Origin: Flavobacterium zepuense
GTDB lineage: Bacteria; Bacteroidota; Bacteroidia; Flavobacteriales; Flavobacteriaceae
Length of the DNA: 64,000 nucleotides
Assembly: GCF_007097145.1 (NCBI RefSeq)
Contig: NZ_VJVZ01000001.1
Span: 1-64,000, forward strand
Reading direction: 5' to 3'
The notes beneath the pieces were generated by a model. That model ran no database searches, was not told the DNA's origin, and was given only the letters and a program-made list of their open reading frames with translations. A program made the position numbers and the translations under genes. Below, in pieces: positions 1 to 9,541 of this stretch; the stretch's first letter is position 1, and each line of letters starts with the position of its first letter.

Positions 1-1666
1 TGGCAACATTTCTGAAACACGATGGAAAAATGCCCATGATAATATAGAAAGGAGCTATAATTATAATTATGACGAACTCAACAGGCTCAAAAAAGCCACG
101 TTTAGGGCAAGTATCAATAACGATAAATATACCGAAGGCCCTATAGCCTACGATAAAAATGGCAATATCATAAGCTTAACACGTAATGGGCAAAAAAGCG
201 ATAATAGTTTTGGCCTGATAGATAATTTAGCATATACCTATTTCCCTTACAGCAACAGGCTAAAAAGTGTTATTGACGATGCAGGTAATATTGCAGGCTT
301 TAATAATGGTACAAGTGGCACAGGCGACGATTACAAGTACGATGCCAGCGGCAACATGACAAAAGACCTTAACAAAAATATAGGCGAAACACCCGATGAA
401 GAAATAGCGTACAATTACCTTAACCTGCCCACAAAAGTAATTGTAGATGCCACCCATACGGTAGAATATACATATGATGCAGCAGGGTCAAGATTGCAAA
501 AGAAGGTGACCAATGGTAGCGGTAATGTAACTACCACACTATATGCAGGAGGGTTTCTATATGAAAATAGCGTATTGCAATATTTTGGGCATACCGAAGG
601 TTATGCAAGGCGCGAAACCTCAGGAAGTTTTTCATACATTTACCAGTACAAAGACCATTTGGGTAATGTGCGGTTAGCCTATTGGAAGAATACACAAACC
701 AACGCTTTAGAAATTATAAGTACCAATAACTATTATGCTTTCGGCATGGAGCATAAGGGTTACGGTGTTGCGTTATCCACTAATCCTGCTCAGAAAATTA
801 AGTTTAACAGTAAAGAACTACAGGATGAATTACAACTAAACTGGTACGATTATCAGGCGCGCAATTACGATTCTGCTCTTGGAAGGTGGTTTAACATTGA
901 TCCGCTTGCAGAAACTTCAAGAAGGTTCTCCCCATACACATACGCTTTAAATAATCCTATATATTTTATAGACCCGGATGGGATGCAAGCAACTGGATCA
1001 GATGAAATTCTTGATACAGGCGATTTTGAAGTATCCGTAGATATTGGTTACGGTCGTATGAGAAAAACAAGTCAAATTAGTGGATCTATTAGCTATAGTG
1101 GCGCAGATGTAAAATTAAGTAAGAGTGGGCAAGCTAAATTTGATAGAGCGGCAGAAAAAGATCAAGAATTAAGTTTAAGAGATAGATTCCAGAAGGATAA
1201 AAATGGTAAGTATATAGTAGATCCTGATGCAAAACCTGATTTTAGTGATAAAGGTATACAAAAAATTAATGGCGCGGTTACAGGATTAGCTGACGCATAC
1301 AAAGATGGTGGCAAGCCTGAAGTGGAATTTTATGATGTAGGTGATACAGGAGATGCTACAACTGAAGGTATAGTGAAGTTAAATCGTACACAAATATTAA
1401 CAAATTATAGGTACGCAAGTGTATTATTTCATGAATATAGACACCAGTGGCAGTACATATCATTTAATGGAAATGAAAGTATGTTCACCTATTGGGAACG
1501 TCTGTATAGTTCAGGGTATCTTGGAGATGGAGGAGTATGGGCAAGAATTGAACTTGATGCCTATGCGTTTCAGTATCGTATGGGTGATCACGATTCAGAA
1601 GTGCATAGTCGTATGTCTAAGTATTTTGAATATATGGTGTCGCAATTTTGGAATAAAAAAAAATAA
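1..1666 (+). CDS. RHS-repeat polymorphic toxin, 3' part, with HExxH metallopeptidase-like C-terminal tip
   Basis: The frame is open from base 2, so the gene begins upstream of the window. The first 250 codons hold YD/RHS-type repeats (YDELNRL, YDKNGN, YDASGNM). The RHS core follows, with NWYDYQARNYDSALGRW, IDPLAE and YTYALNNPIYFIDPDGM. RHS proteins build a cage that encloses a variable toxin released after the core. Here the tip is about 220 residues long and contains FHEYRHQWQ at 1427-1453, an HExxH zinc motif, followed by an ARIELDAYAF segment whose Glu could be the third ligand. The tip is therefore probably a peptidase effector, which is inference. The tip has a different base composition from the repeats, as is usual for exchanged toxin tips. 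The small lipoprotein directly downstream is the natural immunity candidate. Confidence 0.85.
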   Translation, partial: GNISETRWKNAHDNIERSYNYNYDELNRLKKATFRASINNDKYTEGPIAYDKNGNIISLTRNGQKSDNSFGLIDNLAYTYFPYSNRLKSVIDDAGNIAGFNNGTSGTGDDYKYDASGNMTKDLNKNIGETPDEEIAYNYLNLPTKVIVDATHTVEYTYDAAGSRLQKKVTNGSGNVTTTLYAGGFLYENSVLQYFGHTEGYARRETSGSFSYIYQYKDHLGNVRLAYWKNTQTNALEIISTNNYYAFGMEHKGYGVALSTNPAQKIKFNSKELQDELQLNWYDYQARNYDSALGRWFNIDPLAETSRRFSPYTYALNNPIYFIDPDGMQATGSDEILDTGDFEVSVDIGYGRMRKTSQISGSISYSGADVKLSKSGQAKFDRAAEKDQELSLRDRFQKDKNGKYIVDPDAKPDFSDKGIQKINGAVTGLADAYKDGGKPEVEFYDVGDTGDATTEGIVKLNRTQILTNYRYASVLFHEYRHQWQYISFNGNESMFTYWERLYSSGYLGDGGVWARIELDAYAFQYRMGDHDSEVHSRMSKYFEYMVSQFWNKKK

Positions 1667-1670
1667 TATC

Positions 1671-2342
1671 ATGAAAACATTAATTACATTAATTATGTTG
1701 GTTGCTTTTTGTAGCTGTACCAAACATAAGGAGGAAATAGAACTTAAATTAGAAAATGACACAATTATAGCATGCTCAAATGAAAATTGTGGCATTGTCA
1801 ATATTATTAAATACTCTATAACAAACAATTCTGACAATTTCTATTATATTAATAATATATGTATTGATAAGGGAGTTTTCAAGAGAGCCATATATTCAGA
1901 TGGTGTCAACCTTCAAATTTACAATCAGTTTGATAAAGAAATAAAGTATAATTCCAACACAAATTATCCTAAGAAAGAAAACAATATCTATTCTTATTTA
2001 ATAGAAAACGCTAGCATTCTCGAAAAAAGTCTTGATTATGATAATCAAGTAGGTTTCTACAGAAATTTCGGTTATAAAAATTTTTATATATACCCAGGAG
2101 AAACTATTTATTTTGAATATTCATTGAATTTAAATAGCACTGTTGGGTATGAAGCCGTTCGAGTTGGACTTATAAGTTTGGATAAAAGGGAAGATTATAA
2201 AGCTACAGTTTCAATATCTAGTGATTCTACCAATTATAAAAACATTCTTCCCCGAGACATTTTAAAAACGATTAAGACAAATAAAGTGAAAGTTTATCAT
2301 GGTATTATCGAATCAAATAAAGTTCCAATAAAAGTTTTGTAA
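1671..2342 (+). CDS. Small lipoprotein, candidate immunity protein for the RHS toxin
   Basis: This is a 223-residue protein starting four bases after the RHS stop codon. The same frame is open upstream inside the RHS gene, but the ATG at 1671 is followed at once by a lipoprotein signal peptide (hydrophobic stretch then AFCSC lipobox), which decides the start. The mature part is rich in Asn, Ile, Tyr and Lys and matches no family I recognise. A secreted or envelope-anchored protein encoded directly after a polymorphic toxin commonly neutralises it in the same compartment, so an immunity role is inferred from position only. The strongly AT-rich composition agrees with the toxin tip and suggests that the two were exchanged together. 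Confidence 0.6.
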   Translation: MKTLITLIMLVAFCSCTKHKEEIELKLENDTIIACSNENCGIVNIIKYSITNNSDNFYYINNICIDKGVFKRAIYSDGVNLQIYNQFDKEIKYNSNTNYPKKENNIYSYLIENASILEKSLDYDNQVGFYRNFGYKNFYIYPGETIYFEYSLNLNSTVGYEAVRVGLISLDKREDYKATVSISSDSTNYKNILPRDILKTIKTNKVKVYHGIIESNKVPIKVL

Positions 2343-2552
2343 GCAATGAACTCTCTACAGAAATCGTAGTATAAGAGAATTTTAGATAATAACAGAGTTT
2401 GACCTCATCGAATCTCCGAAATGAAACCTTAGTTTATGCCATTTAGCATTATTAACATAACAATGTTAAATTTTATTATTAATTTAAATAATGTGAATTC
2501 TTTATTGCATTTTATCTTTTTTTAATATTGCCCGGTAGCAAAACCTAACCTT

Positions 2553-2963
2553 ATGACTAAAAAATATATTAAGAAGCTGCCTTCCTTTAATTTACAGGAA
2601 ATGCTTATTGTACTTGCTATCATAGGAATATTACTCCTTATAGCATTACCTAACCTTATGCCTTTAATTACTAAAGCAAAAAGCGTAGAGGCACAAACAC
2701 AGCTTAAGGCAATATTTAATGCCGAAAAACAGTACTACTTTATGTACTCTAAATACAGTGCGGATTTTAATGAAATTGAGTTCGATGCGCCAAAAACAAT
2801 TAAAGACAACGGAACAGCAAATTATGCCTACGAAGTTATAGAGACATCCGATAATACTTTTAAAGCCCGAGCAACGGCTATTAAGGATTTTAACGGAGAT
2901 GGTGTGTTCAATATATGGGAGATAGACCAGGACGGTAATCCCAAGCAAGTAACAAATGATTGA
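2553..2963 (+). CDS. gspG: Major pseudopilin, GspG-like, with class III signal
   Basis: A 136-residue protein with a short basic leader and the motif SFNLQEML followed by about 20 hydrophobic residues, the signature of type IV pilin and type II secretion pseudopilins. The Glu at mature position 5 is present. The residue before the cleaved Phe is Ser, not the usual Gly. The C-terminal FNGDGVFNIWEIDQDGNP segment resembles the Asp-rich calcium-binding loop of GspG. It is the first gene of the secretion/pilus operon and overlaps the prepilin peptidase gene by eight bases. I call it GspG-like because of the single fibre-like domain and the calcium-type tail; a PilA-type pilin of a type IV pilus is the alternative. 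Confidence 0.8.
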   Translation: MTKKYIKKLPSFNLQEMLIVLAIIGILLLIALPNLMPLITKAKSVEAQTQLKAIFNAEKQYYFMYSKYSADFNEIEFDAPKTIKDNGTANYAYEVIETSDNTFKARATAIKDFNGDGVFNIWEIDQDGNPKQVTND

Positions 2964-3444
2964 TGTTGCGCTTAAATTTAGCCTTATTGTTGTACTGCTA
3001 TTAATCTTTTGGCAAGACACTAAAGAAAGGCTTGTGCTCTGGTTTTTATACCCCTTAGTTGGCGTTGTGGCCTATATGTTACATGCAAAGACCATTGGGG
3101 TGCTCCCATCTATTGTCAACACGGGCCTGAATTTAGTATTTGTCCTAATCATCCTTTCCATTAGTTACTTATACATAGTGGTGATTAAGAGAAGAAAGTA
3201 CCTGAATGAAAGTATAGGTGCCGGTGACCTGCTTTTTTTTGTGTCCCTGCCCTTTGCTTTTGCAACGGTAGCGTTTACCTTATTATTTGTCTTTTCCCTG
3301 CTCTTCTCGCTATTGTTACATATGATTTTCAAGAATAGGCAAGTTGACAAAACCGTTCCTTTAGCCGGTTATATGGCTTTGTTTTTTGCTACAGTTTACT
3401 GTATATCCTTTTTTACTAAACCTCAGTATTTGTTCTCATACTAG
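2956..3444 (+). CDS. Prepilin peptidase, A24 family, lacking the methylase domain
   Basis: A 162-residue polytopic membrane protein with about five or six hydrophobic segments. Two Asp residues fit the aspartyl active site of the A24 family: D21 in FWQDTKER and D91 in the GAGD motif. Classical GspO/PilD proteins are about 260-290 residues with an N-terminal cytoplasmic N-methyltransferase domain and Cys pairs; these are absent here. This enzyme should cleave the leaders of the pseudopilins at 2553, 12227 and 12550. It overlaps the upstream gene by eight bases and ends three bases before gspE, so co-translation is likely. The missing methylase domain coincides with Ser instead of Gly at the pilin cleavage sites. 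Confidence 0.85.
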   Translation: MIDVALKFSLIVVLLLIFWQDTKERLVLWFLYPLVGVVAYMLHAKTIGVLPSIVNTGLNLVFVLIILSISYLYIVVIKRRKYLNESIGAGDLLFFVSLPFAFATVAFTLLFVFSLLFSLLLHMIFKNRQVDKTVPLAGYMALFFATVYCISFFTKPQYLFSY

Positions 3445-3446
3445 CT

Positions 3447-4856
3447 ATGAATGTGAATTTTAATTTACCTACCGAATTACAGCAACTGGTTAATGCCCAG
3501 CAGGCATACCATTACCGTATCGTTCCGATAGAAAAAGCTGGTAATACTATTACATTTAAAACAGATAATGAGAATTTAGCCGGATTAAGGTCAGAATTAC
3601 TCATACTATTAGACCTTGCCGTAGAATTAACAGTTGATACTACTGAAAATATTAACCGCTACCTCTCTACCAACTATAGAAAATCATCAAGTAACCGGGT
3701 TTCCGAGATTCATTACTCTAATGACTTTCTGGAGAAAATTTTGTTAAGCGCTAAAGAAACCGGAAGCAGTGATATCCATTTTGAGCATTATGAAATGAAA
3801 GCACGCGTTCGCTTTCGATTAGACGGTAAGCTCAAGGAACAGTTTCATTTAAGTTTGGAGGAATACCCTGGTATAGTCAACAAGATAAAAATTCGGGCGC
3901 AACTTGATATTTCTGAAAAGCGGCTGCCTCAGGATGGCAGGATTACAGTTACAACCGAATATGAAGATTTTGATGTCAGGGTATCAGTATTACCCACGCT
4001 ATATGGCGAGAAAATAGTTTTAAGAATACTCAGTAAAGATACCAGCCATATCGAACTGGAGTCGGTTGGTTTTTCAGATGAGGAACTCAAAATATACTTG
4101 GAGAGTATCAGGAAACCCAACGGGATTATTTTGGTATCAGGACCAACGGGTTCCGGTAAGACTACAACATTATATGCCACTTTAAAAAAGTTAAACCAGG
4201 ACGATACCAATATCCTTACAGTTGAAGACCCTATCGAATATACCCTTGAGGGAATCAACCAGGTACAGTTAAAAGAAAATATTGGGCTGGATTTTGCAGC
4301 CACGTTGCGCACCTTTTTAAGGCAGGATCCTGATATTATAATGGTAGGAGAGATACGTGATGTAAATACAGCCAATATGGCCATAAGGGCTGCATTAACC
4401 GGCCATTTGGTGCTCTCGACTATCCACACCAACTCTGCATGGGCTACAGTGTCAAGGCTTATTGATATGGGTATACCACCTTTTCTGATTGCGAGCACCC
4501 TCAATGTCAGTATTGCCCAGCGTCTGGTGCGTAAACTTTGCAATACATGTAAGGTGCAGCAAACTCTGCATGCAGGACTTTTCCCTACAGGATTTATAAT
4601 ACCTGCTGCGCTAACGCATCATTTTGAGGCCGTTGGTTGCGAAGAATGCCACCATACCGGTTACTTTGGCAGGAAAGCCATATATGAGATACTACCTATA
4701 GATAAAGAACTCATGGGGCTCATCAAAGCTAATGTGCTTGCGATAGACGACTACCTTGAAAATAAAAAGAAGCAAACGCTAAAAAGCAATGCTATAGACC
4801 TTATAAAAAAAGGTGTAACATCAGTAGACGAGGTTTTTGCGCTACTTATGGAATAA
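3447..4856 (+). CDS. gspE: Type II secretion/type IV pilus assembly ATPase GspE
   Basis: This 469-residue secretion ATPase powers pseudopilus assembly at the inner membrane. The Walker A motif GPTGSGKTTT lies at about residues 232-241, the Asp box is ILTVEDPIEY, Walker B is DIIMVGEIRD, and the His box is TGHLVLSTIHTN. A zinc-binding CxxC pair (CNTC and CEECHHTGYFGR) sits near the C-terminus, as in GspE and PilB. The N-terminal region is shorter than in PilB. The gene sits between the peptidase and secretin genes in one transcription unit. PilB is the close alternative; the presence of a secretin and GspL/M-like genes fits either system. Confidence 0.93.
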   Translation: MNVNFNLPTELQQLVNAQQAYHYRIVPIEKAGNTITFKTDNENLAGLRSELLILLDLAVELTVDTTENINRYLSTNYRKSSSNRVSEIHYSNDFLEKILLSAKETGSSDIHFEHYEMKARVRFRLDGKLKEQFHLSLEEYPGIVNKIKIRAQLDISEKRLPQDGRITVTTEYEDFDVRVSVLPTLYGEKIVLRILSKDTSHIELESVGFSDEELKIYLESIRKPNGIILVSGPTGSGKTTTLYATLKKLNQDDTNILTVEDPIEYTLEGINQVQLKENIGLDFAATLRTFLRQDPDIIMVGEIRDVNTANMAIRAALTGHLVLSTIHTNSAWATVSRLIDMGIPPFLIASTLNVSIAQRLVRKLCNTCKVQQTLHAGLFPTGFIIPAALTHHFEAVGCEECHHTGYFGRKAIYEILPIDKELMGLIKANVLAIDDYLENKKKQTLKSNAIDLIKKGVTSVDEVFALLME

Positions 4857-4897
4857 AATAATAATGAAGATGGCAGTTATGCCACGAATGAAGAATT

Positions 4898-7078
4898 ATG
4901 AGAAGACTATTACTTTGCGGCGTTTTTTTATTGATTTCTCAACTACTACAGGCGCAGGATAGCCCAAGGGTTGAGCAGATCCGTAATCATATTGAGGCTA
5001 TCGCGGCGGATACACCTGGCCTTATGGAACGCGTAAACATCAAGATCAAGGAAGCACCGCTTTCTGATTTTTTGCTTGCAGTTTCTGAAGTACACAAGGT
5101 AAACCTTAGTATTGATCCGGCACTTAAACAGATCAATATTGTTAACAATTTTACAGATGTTACAGTGGCTGACCTGCTTATCTTTTTGTGTAAGCAGTAT
5201 AACCTCTCGGTAGACTTTACCGGGAATATATTAGCTATTAGCCTTTATCAACTGCCAAAGGAAATCCTTGCTGAAAAAGTTATTGATGTAGCTTACGATC
5301 CTAATGAAGATCTCCTAACCCTTAATTTGAAAGATGACAAGCTATATGATGCTTTTAAAAGGATCATGGATGTAAGCGGTAAAAACCTGGTATTTGCACC
5401 GGGTATGGAAAACCAATTGCTTACGGTGTACATAAAAAATATGCCTTTTGATGCCGCCTTAAATAAACTGGCTTATGCTAATGACCTTGCTATTTCAAAA
5501 TCAAGGGATAATTTTTACCTTTTTGATAAGTTTGATAATGCCGGGGCGGCAGCTGTAAGCACCGCCGATAAAGGCGGGGCTGTTCGCCAAAGCAGGCCAC
5601 AGCGCCAAAGGCGTTCTAACTTCTTCTTTAATATTCTGGATGCGGACAGGCAACTCCTTGAAGTGGATTTTGAGAACACCCCTATCTCCAGTATCATTTA
5701 TGATATTGGCACCGAATTACAAATCGACATGTTTATTGCCAGCCCGTTAGAGAATGCGGGTAATGCCACCGTAAAAGCAAAGAACATCACTTTCGATGAA
5801 CTCCTTATTAAGATGTTCCAGTCGAATGCTGCAAATGTGCCAATAGCTGCGAATAAAAATGGGCAACAGCAATTTAGTGATGGAATGAGCAGTGGCACCC
5901 CTGTCAGTGCTACAACAGGTGATAACTACACCTTTATGAAGAAAGACAATATTTACTACTTTGGCACTAAGAGCCAGCTTACGGTACGTAATATAAAGTC
6001 AATTATGATGATGCACCGCTCTATTGAATTGTTGGGCGACCCGGCAAGTTCAGAAAAAACCGTTGGCAGGACACAAACAAACTTTACCAACTATAACAGT
6101 GGCTCCGCAGGTGGCGGCCTTAATAACGGGTTCCAGCAGCAGCAAAACCAACAAAGCCAGAACAGTAGAGGTAACGAGAGCGCTCCGTCAGAATCAATTC
6201 TTTCCATTATCCCAGATGAGGCCAAAAAAGACCTTGATATAAAAATAGACAAAGAACTAAACAGTTTTTTGGTAAATGGCCCTGCTGATGCCATACAGCG
6301 TTTTGAGTCGTTCATAAAGTATATAGACAAACCGGTACCCGTTATCTTAATTGAGGTAATGTTACTGGAGGTAAGCAGGACAGCAGTAGTAGAAACCGGT
6401 ATTAGCGCAGGTATAGGTGATAAACCCACTACGACTACCGGAACGGTATTCCCAACGGCAGATATAAATTTAGGCGCCCAGACCATTAACAAGATCATCA
6501 ATGGTTTTGACGGTTTCGGCTCATTAAATATAGGCTCAGTAGTACCTAACTTTTATTTAAGCCTTAAAGCGCTTGAAACCAACGGTAATATAAAAATACG
6601 TTCATCCCCCAGGTTATCTACGCTAAACGGGCATAAAGCAAGCCTTTCTATCGGGGAAACTACCTACTATGTGGTAACCAGCCAGAATTATTACGGCTCT
6701 CAAATAACGCAAACATCTGAAATCAAAAACTACCAGCCCATTGATGCCGACTTATCAGTAACTATCAGGCCATTAGTATCGGGCGATGGGCAAATAACCC
6801 TTGACATCAAAGTGATACAGTCGAGCTTTAATGGCGAGCGAATTGATGAAGATGCCCCTCCGGGAATTAATTCACGGGAATTCACCTCGATAATAAGGGT
6901 AAAAGATCGCGACCTTATTGTACTTGGTGGACTTGAAGAAAAGGTTAAAAATGACTCAGGAAGTGGCGTTCCGCTACTTTCAAGGATACCTATAATTAAA
7001 TGGCTGTTCAGTTCGCGCAAGCGTGAAGATTCCAGAAAAAAACTTAGTGTACTTATAAAACCAACCGTTATCTATTAA
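4898..7078 (+). CDS. gspD: Type II secretion outer-membrane secretin GspD
   Basis: A 726-residue protein with a Sec signal peptide (MRRLLLCGVFLLISQLLQAQ). N-terminal STN/N0-like and N1-type modules are followed by a Gln/Asn/Ser-rich linker near residues 405-430. The C-terminal secretin domain has the motifs VILIEVMLLEVSR, IKIRSSPRLSTLNG and VLGGLEEK with the closing SRIPIIKWLFSSR, all characteristic of the bacterial secretin family. It forms the gated outer-membrane pore of the machine. Its stop codon shares a base with the next start (TAATG), which indicates translational coupling. No dedicated pilotin was identified, although two lipoproteins are encoded further down the operon and could serve that role. 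Confidence 0.92.
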   Translation: MRRLLLCGVFLLISQLLQAQDSPRVEQIRNHIEAIAADTPGLMERVNIKIKEAPLSDFLLAVSEVHKVNLSIDPALKQINIVNNFTDVTVADLLIFLCKQYNLSVDFTGNILAISLYQLPKEILAEKVIDVAYDPNEDLLTLNLKDDKLYDAFKRIMDVSGKNLVFAPGMENQLLTVYIKNMPFDAALNKLAYANDLAISKSRDNFYLFDKFDNAGAAAVSTADKGGAVRQSRPQRQRRSNFFFNILDADRQLLEVDFENTPISSIIYDIGTELQIDMFIASPLENAGNATVKAKNITFDELLIKMFQSNAANVPIAANKNGQQQFSDGMSSGTPVSATTGDNYTFMKKDNIYYFGTKSQLTVRNIKSIMMMHRSIELLGDPASSEKTVGRTQTNFTNYNSGSAGGGLNNGFQQQQNQQSQNSRGNESAPSESILSIIPDEAKKDLDIKIDKELNSFLVNGPADAIQRFESFIKYIDKPVPVILIEVMLLEVSRTAVVETGISAGIGDKPTTTTGTVFPTADINLGAQTINKIINGFDGFGSLNIGSVVPNFYLSLKALETNGNIKIRSSPRLSTLNGHKASLSIGETTYYVVTSQNYYGSQITQTSEIKNYQPIDADLSVTIRPLVSGDGQITLDIKVIQSSFNGERIDEDAPPGINSREFTSIIRVKDRDLIVLGGLEEKVKNDSGSGVPLLSRIPIIKWLFSSRKREDSRKKLSVLIKPTVIY

Positions 7079-8259
7079 TGGCTGCACGTGTAGAAAATAT
7101 GCTTTTGGGAAAGCAATATGTAGCTTTAGAATTCTTTTCTTTAAACCGTCAGGATAAAATTGCCTTCCTGTTGGTGCAAAAGAAAAAGAACGAACTTGTT
7201 ATTGCCCAAAAGGAAATTTATAACAATATCGAGGATCTGTTCTTGCAAAAATCAAAATTCCCTACTGCACTTATCATAAATAATGAGCACGTGCTGCAAA
7301 AAGAAGTACTGGGTACCGATAGCAGCGATAAAAAACTATTGCACAAGGCCTTCCCAAATTTGCAGGCTGATGATTTTTATTATGAAATATGGAGGCGCGA
7401 TACATCGTCTTTGGTAGCTATTTGCAGAAAGACCTACGTAGATAAATTACTTACCGATATGGAAGACGGATTTAGGGTAGCTGCAATCAGTTTAGGTAAT
7501 TGTGCGATATCGGTCCTTTCACAATTTGAATTACCGCCGGCGTTAGCAACTAATACAAGCATACTTGATCTCGATCAGGAAAATATAATTACAGGTGGGT
7601 TGCCTGAAAACAAAGACTATACTATTAATGAGCTTAATGTGCCCAACACTCATATTTTAGCTTTCAGTGGGGTTCTATCCTTACTACTACCAACCGCGAC
7701 AACAGGTAGTCTTTGGGAACTGGGGACCATAATTCATGAAACGTTTAAACAGAAAACTTTTTTTGAAAAAGGATTAAAAACGGCGATTGTAGTTATCCTT
7801 ACCTTACTCCTTATAAATTTTTTCCTTTTCTCGCACTATTTTAAAAAGGCAAGTGAAATTGCAGAAACAGTAGCCCTAAACAAAGCGGGGATTGAAAATA
7901 TAACCAGGATTAAAAAAAGGATAAAAGATAAAGAACAACGCCTTGAAAGTTTTACAGGTGCTACCGTTTCTGCAAGTTCTTTGGCAATCAATCAACTGGT
8001 TAAAGATATACCGGCATCACTGCTTTTATCAAGTATTGTATATCATCCGCTTGAAAAGAAGGTAAAAGCAGATGAAGTGATTATGGCTACCGACAGCCTT
8101 ATTGAGATTTCAGGTTCCTCTTTAAGTAACCTGGCATTTACAAACTGGGTTGAGAGTATTGAAAAAATGAACTGGGTTGGAAAAGTCACCATCAATTCTT
8201 TTGGGAAGGATGCTGAGGGCAATACCGTTTTTTCAATAAGCATAACCGTACAGAAATGA
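7078..8259 (+). CDS. Inner-membrane platform protein, GspL-like (PilM/PilN-type fusion)
   Basis: A 393-residue protein with a soluble N-terminal half of about 235 residues, one transmembrane segment (TAIVVILTLLLINFFLF) and a periplasmic coiled-coil plus ferredoxin-like domain. This is the layout of GspL, or of PilM fused to PilN. The C-terminal part (SLLLSSIVYHP, IEISGSSLSNLAFTNWVESIE) strongly resembles PilN-type domains. GspL recruits the ATPase GspE to the membrane. The N-terminal half is poorly conserved and I see no intact actin-type ATP motif. It is coupled to gspD by a one-base overlap and to the next gene by the ATGA overlap. Confidence 0.7.
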   Translation: MAARVENMLLGKQYVALEFFSLNRQDKIAFLLVQKKKNELVIAQKEIYNNIEDLFLQKSKFPTALIINNEHVLQKEVLGTDSSDKKLLHKAFPNLQADDFYYEIWRRDTSSLVAICRKTYVDKLLTDMEDGFRVAAISLGNCAISVLSQFELPPALATNTSILDLDQENIITGGLPENKDYTINELNVPNTHILAFSGVLSLLLPTATTGSLWELGTIIHETFKQKTFFEKGLKTAIVVILTLLLINFFLFSHYFKKASEIAETVALNKAGIENITRIKKRIKDKEQRLESFTGATVSASSLAINQLVKDIPASLLLSSIVYHPLEKKVKADEVIMATDSLIEISGSSLSNLAFTNWVESIEKMNWVGKVTINSFGKDAEGNTVFSISITVQK

Positions 8260-8813
8260 AGCTGAATAAAAAAAATAAAATATTACTACTTGGGTTTTGC
8301 ATTGTGCTTTACATATGCTATGCATTTGCCTTTTCCAATACCTGGGAATATTACAGCCAATATACAACGCAAAGGGAACTTACTGATACTGGTTTAAACG
8401 ACCCTGCCTACTTACAGAATTTGTTGCAAAAAGAAAAACAACTGGATAAGGTATTATCCCAATATACAAATACCACCGACGCGTCCTTCCAAAATGAACT
8501 ACTCAGGCAACTGAGTATTTTAAGCAGCAGGGATAGGCTTAAAATAGTAGATTTTAAGGAGCCGCACACTTTTGTAGAGAAAAATATCAGGACGAATAGT
8601 TATGTGTTTTCCCTTCAGGGAAGCTTTAATGGGATACTTTTACTAATTAATAGCCTTGAAAATAATCCTTCACTAGGATATGTTAAAACTATAACCTTCA
8701 TAAAAAAGAAAAATTATAGGACTGGGGAGGATTACCTCACTGGGGAAGTTATCCTTCAAAAAAGTGAGACGGTTAAGGAAAGGGATAATGATAAAAATTA
8801 CAATAAATACTAA
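8256..8813 (+). CDS. GspM/PilO-like inner-membrane protein
   Basis: A 185-residue bitopic protein with an N-terminal transmembrane segment (ILLLGFCIVLYICYAFAF), a coiled coil (about residues 30-80) and a small C-terminal domain with the sequence SLQGSFNGILLLINSLENNPSLG, the pattern of PilO and GspM. These proteins dimerise with PilN or GspL partners at the inner membrane. The gene overlaps the GspL-like gene by four bases, the usual gene order for this pair. Assignment rests on topology, position and this motif, since sequence conservation in the family is low. Confidence 0.65.
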   Translation: MKLNKKNKILLLGFCIVLYICYAFAFSNTWEYYSQYTTQRELTDTGLNDPAYLQNLLQKEKQLDKVLSQYTNTTDASFQNELLRQLSILSSRDRLKIVDFKEPHTFVEKNIRTNSYVFSLQGSFNGILLLINSLENNPSLGYVKTITFIKKKNYRTGEDYLTGEVILQKSETVKERDNDKNYNKY

Positions 8814-9535
8814 TGAAAAAGATATTATTTGTGCTGCTGGTTATTACCGGTTGCCAAACAACCTGTATAAAAGACAAGACCTATAAAGTCTCAGAAGCTA
8901 CAATAGAATTAGGTACTATCGGAAGGGCCAGTTCAATGTATGATTTAGATAATGGTTTCTCCATACATTCCATTCCAATATTGCAAAACAAGATCAGGCT
9001 GGATATCCAGGTACTGCCCTTTACAAAAGCCATCAATAAAATATATATAAATAAAACTGCAACAAATCCTTCTGTAATAAAAGTTAACTATGCAGATAGC
9101 CTGCCTGTTAAACCGGAATATATAACAGTTTCTATTATGGATCGTACAGGCTTTGCTAACGAGCTCAATGCAGAATACAACGGAGATATTGCAACATACC
9201 TGAAAGACACTAAAAAAACGGTTGCCATAACCGGTATGGCATTGGTACTGCCTGGCGAAGAACTGGCGAAAATTAAATCGGCTGATGCATACTACCTTTT
9301 AAACAGCCAGGATAAAAAGTACACCATTGCACTTTATAAGGCCGGTAAAAAAACAGAAACTATTGAATTAGGGAGCAGCATACCACTTGCCTATACCTTG
9401 GGCAAATTTTGCTGGGCTGTTAACGATAGGCAGCAATGGTACATTGGCGAGATCGTAGAAGATAACAAGAGCTGTAAAGGCAACACTAAGACCCGTGTAG
9501 AGGATAAGGAAGAGAAAAATTTATTTAAATTATAA
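8813..9535 (+). CDS. Lipoprotein of the secretion/pilus operon, unknown function
   Basis: A 240-residue protein with a lipoprotein signal (ILFVLLVITGC, lipidated Cys at about residue 14). The remainder has alternating short strands and no catalytic motif that I recognise. It starts within the stop codon of the GspM-like gene (TAATG) and therefore belongs to the operon. It could be a pilotin-like factor for the secretin or an envelope-anchored part of the machine; both ideas come from location only. Confidence 0.55.
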   Translation: MKKILFVLLVITGCQTTCIKDKTYKVSEATIELGTIGRASSMYDLDNGFSIHSIPILQNKIRLDIQVLPFTKAINKIYINKTATNPSVIKVNYADSLPVKPEYITVSIMDRTGFANELNAEYNGDIATYLKDTKKTVAITGMALVLPGEELAKIKSADAYYLLNSQDKKYTIALYKAGKKTETIELGSSIPLAYTLGKFCWAVNDRQQWYIGEIVEDNKSCKGNTKTRVEDKEEKNLFKL

Positions 9536-9541
9536 GCAGCC

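Noticed and set aside
1419..1670. Upstream extension of the lipoprotein frame inside the RHS gene
   Set aside because: This stretch is the RHS toxin tip in another frame; the lipoprotein signal at 1671 fixes the real start.
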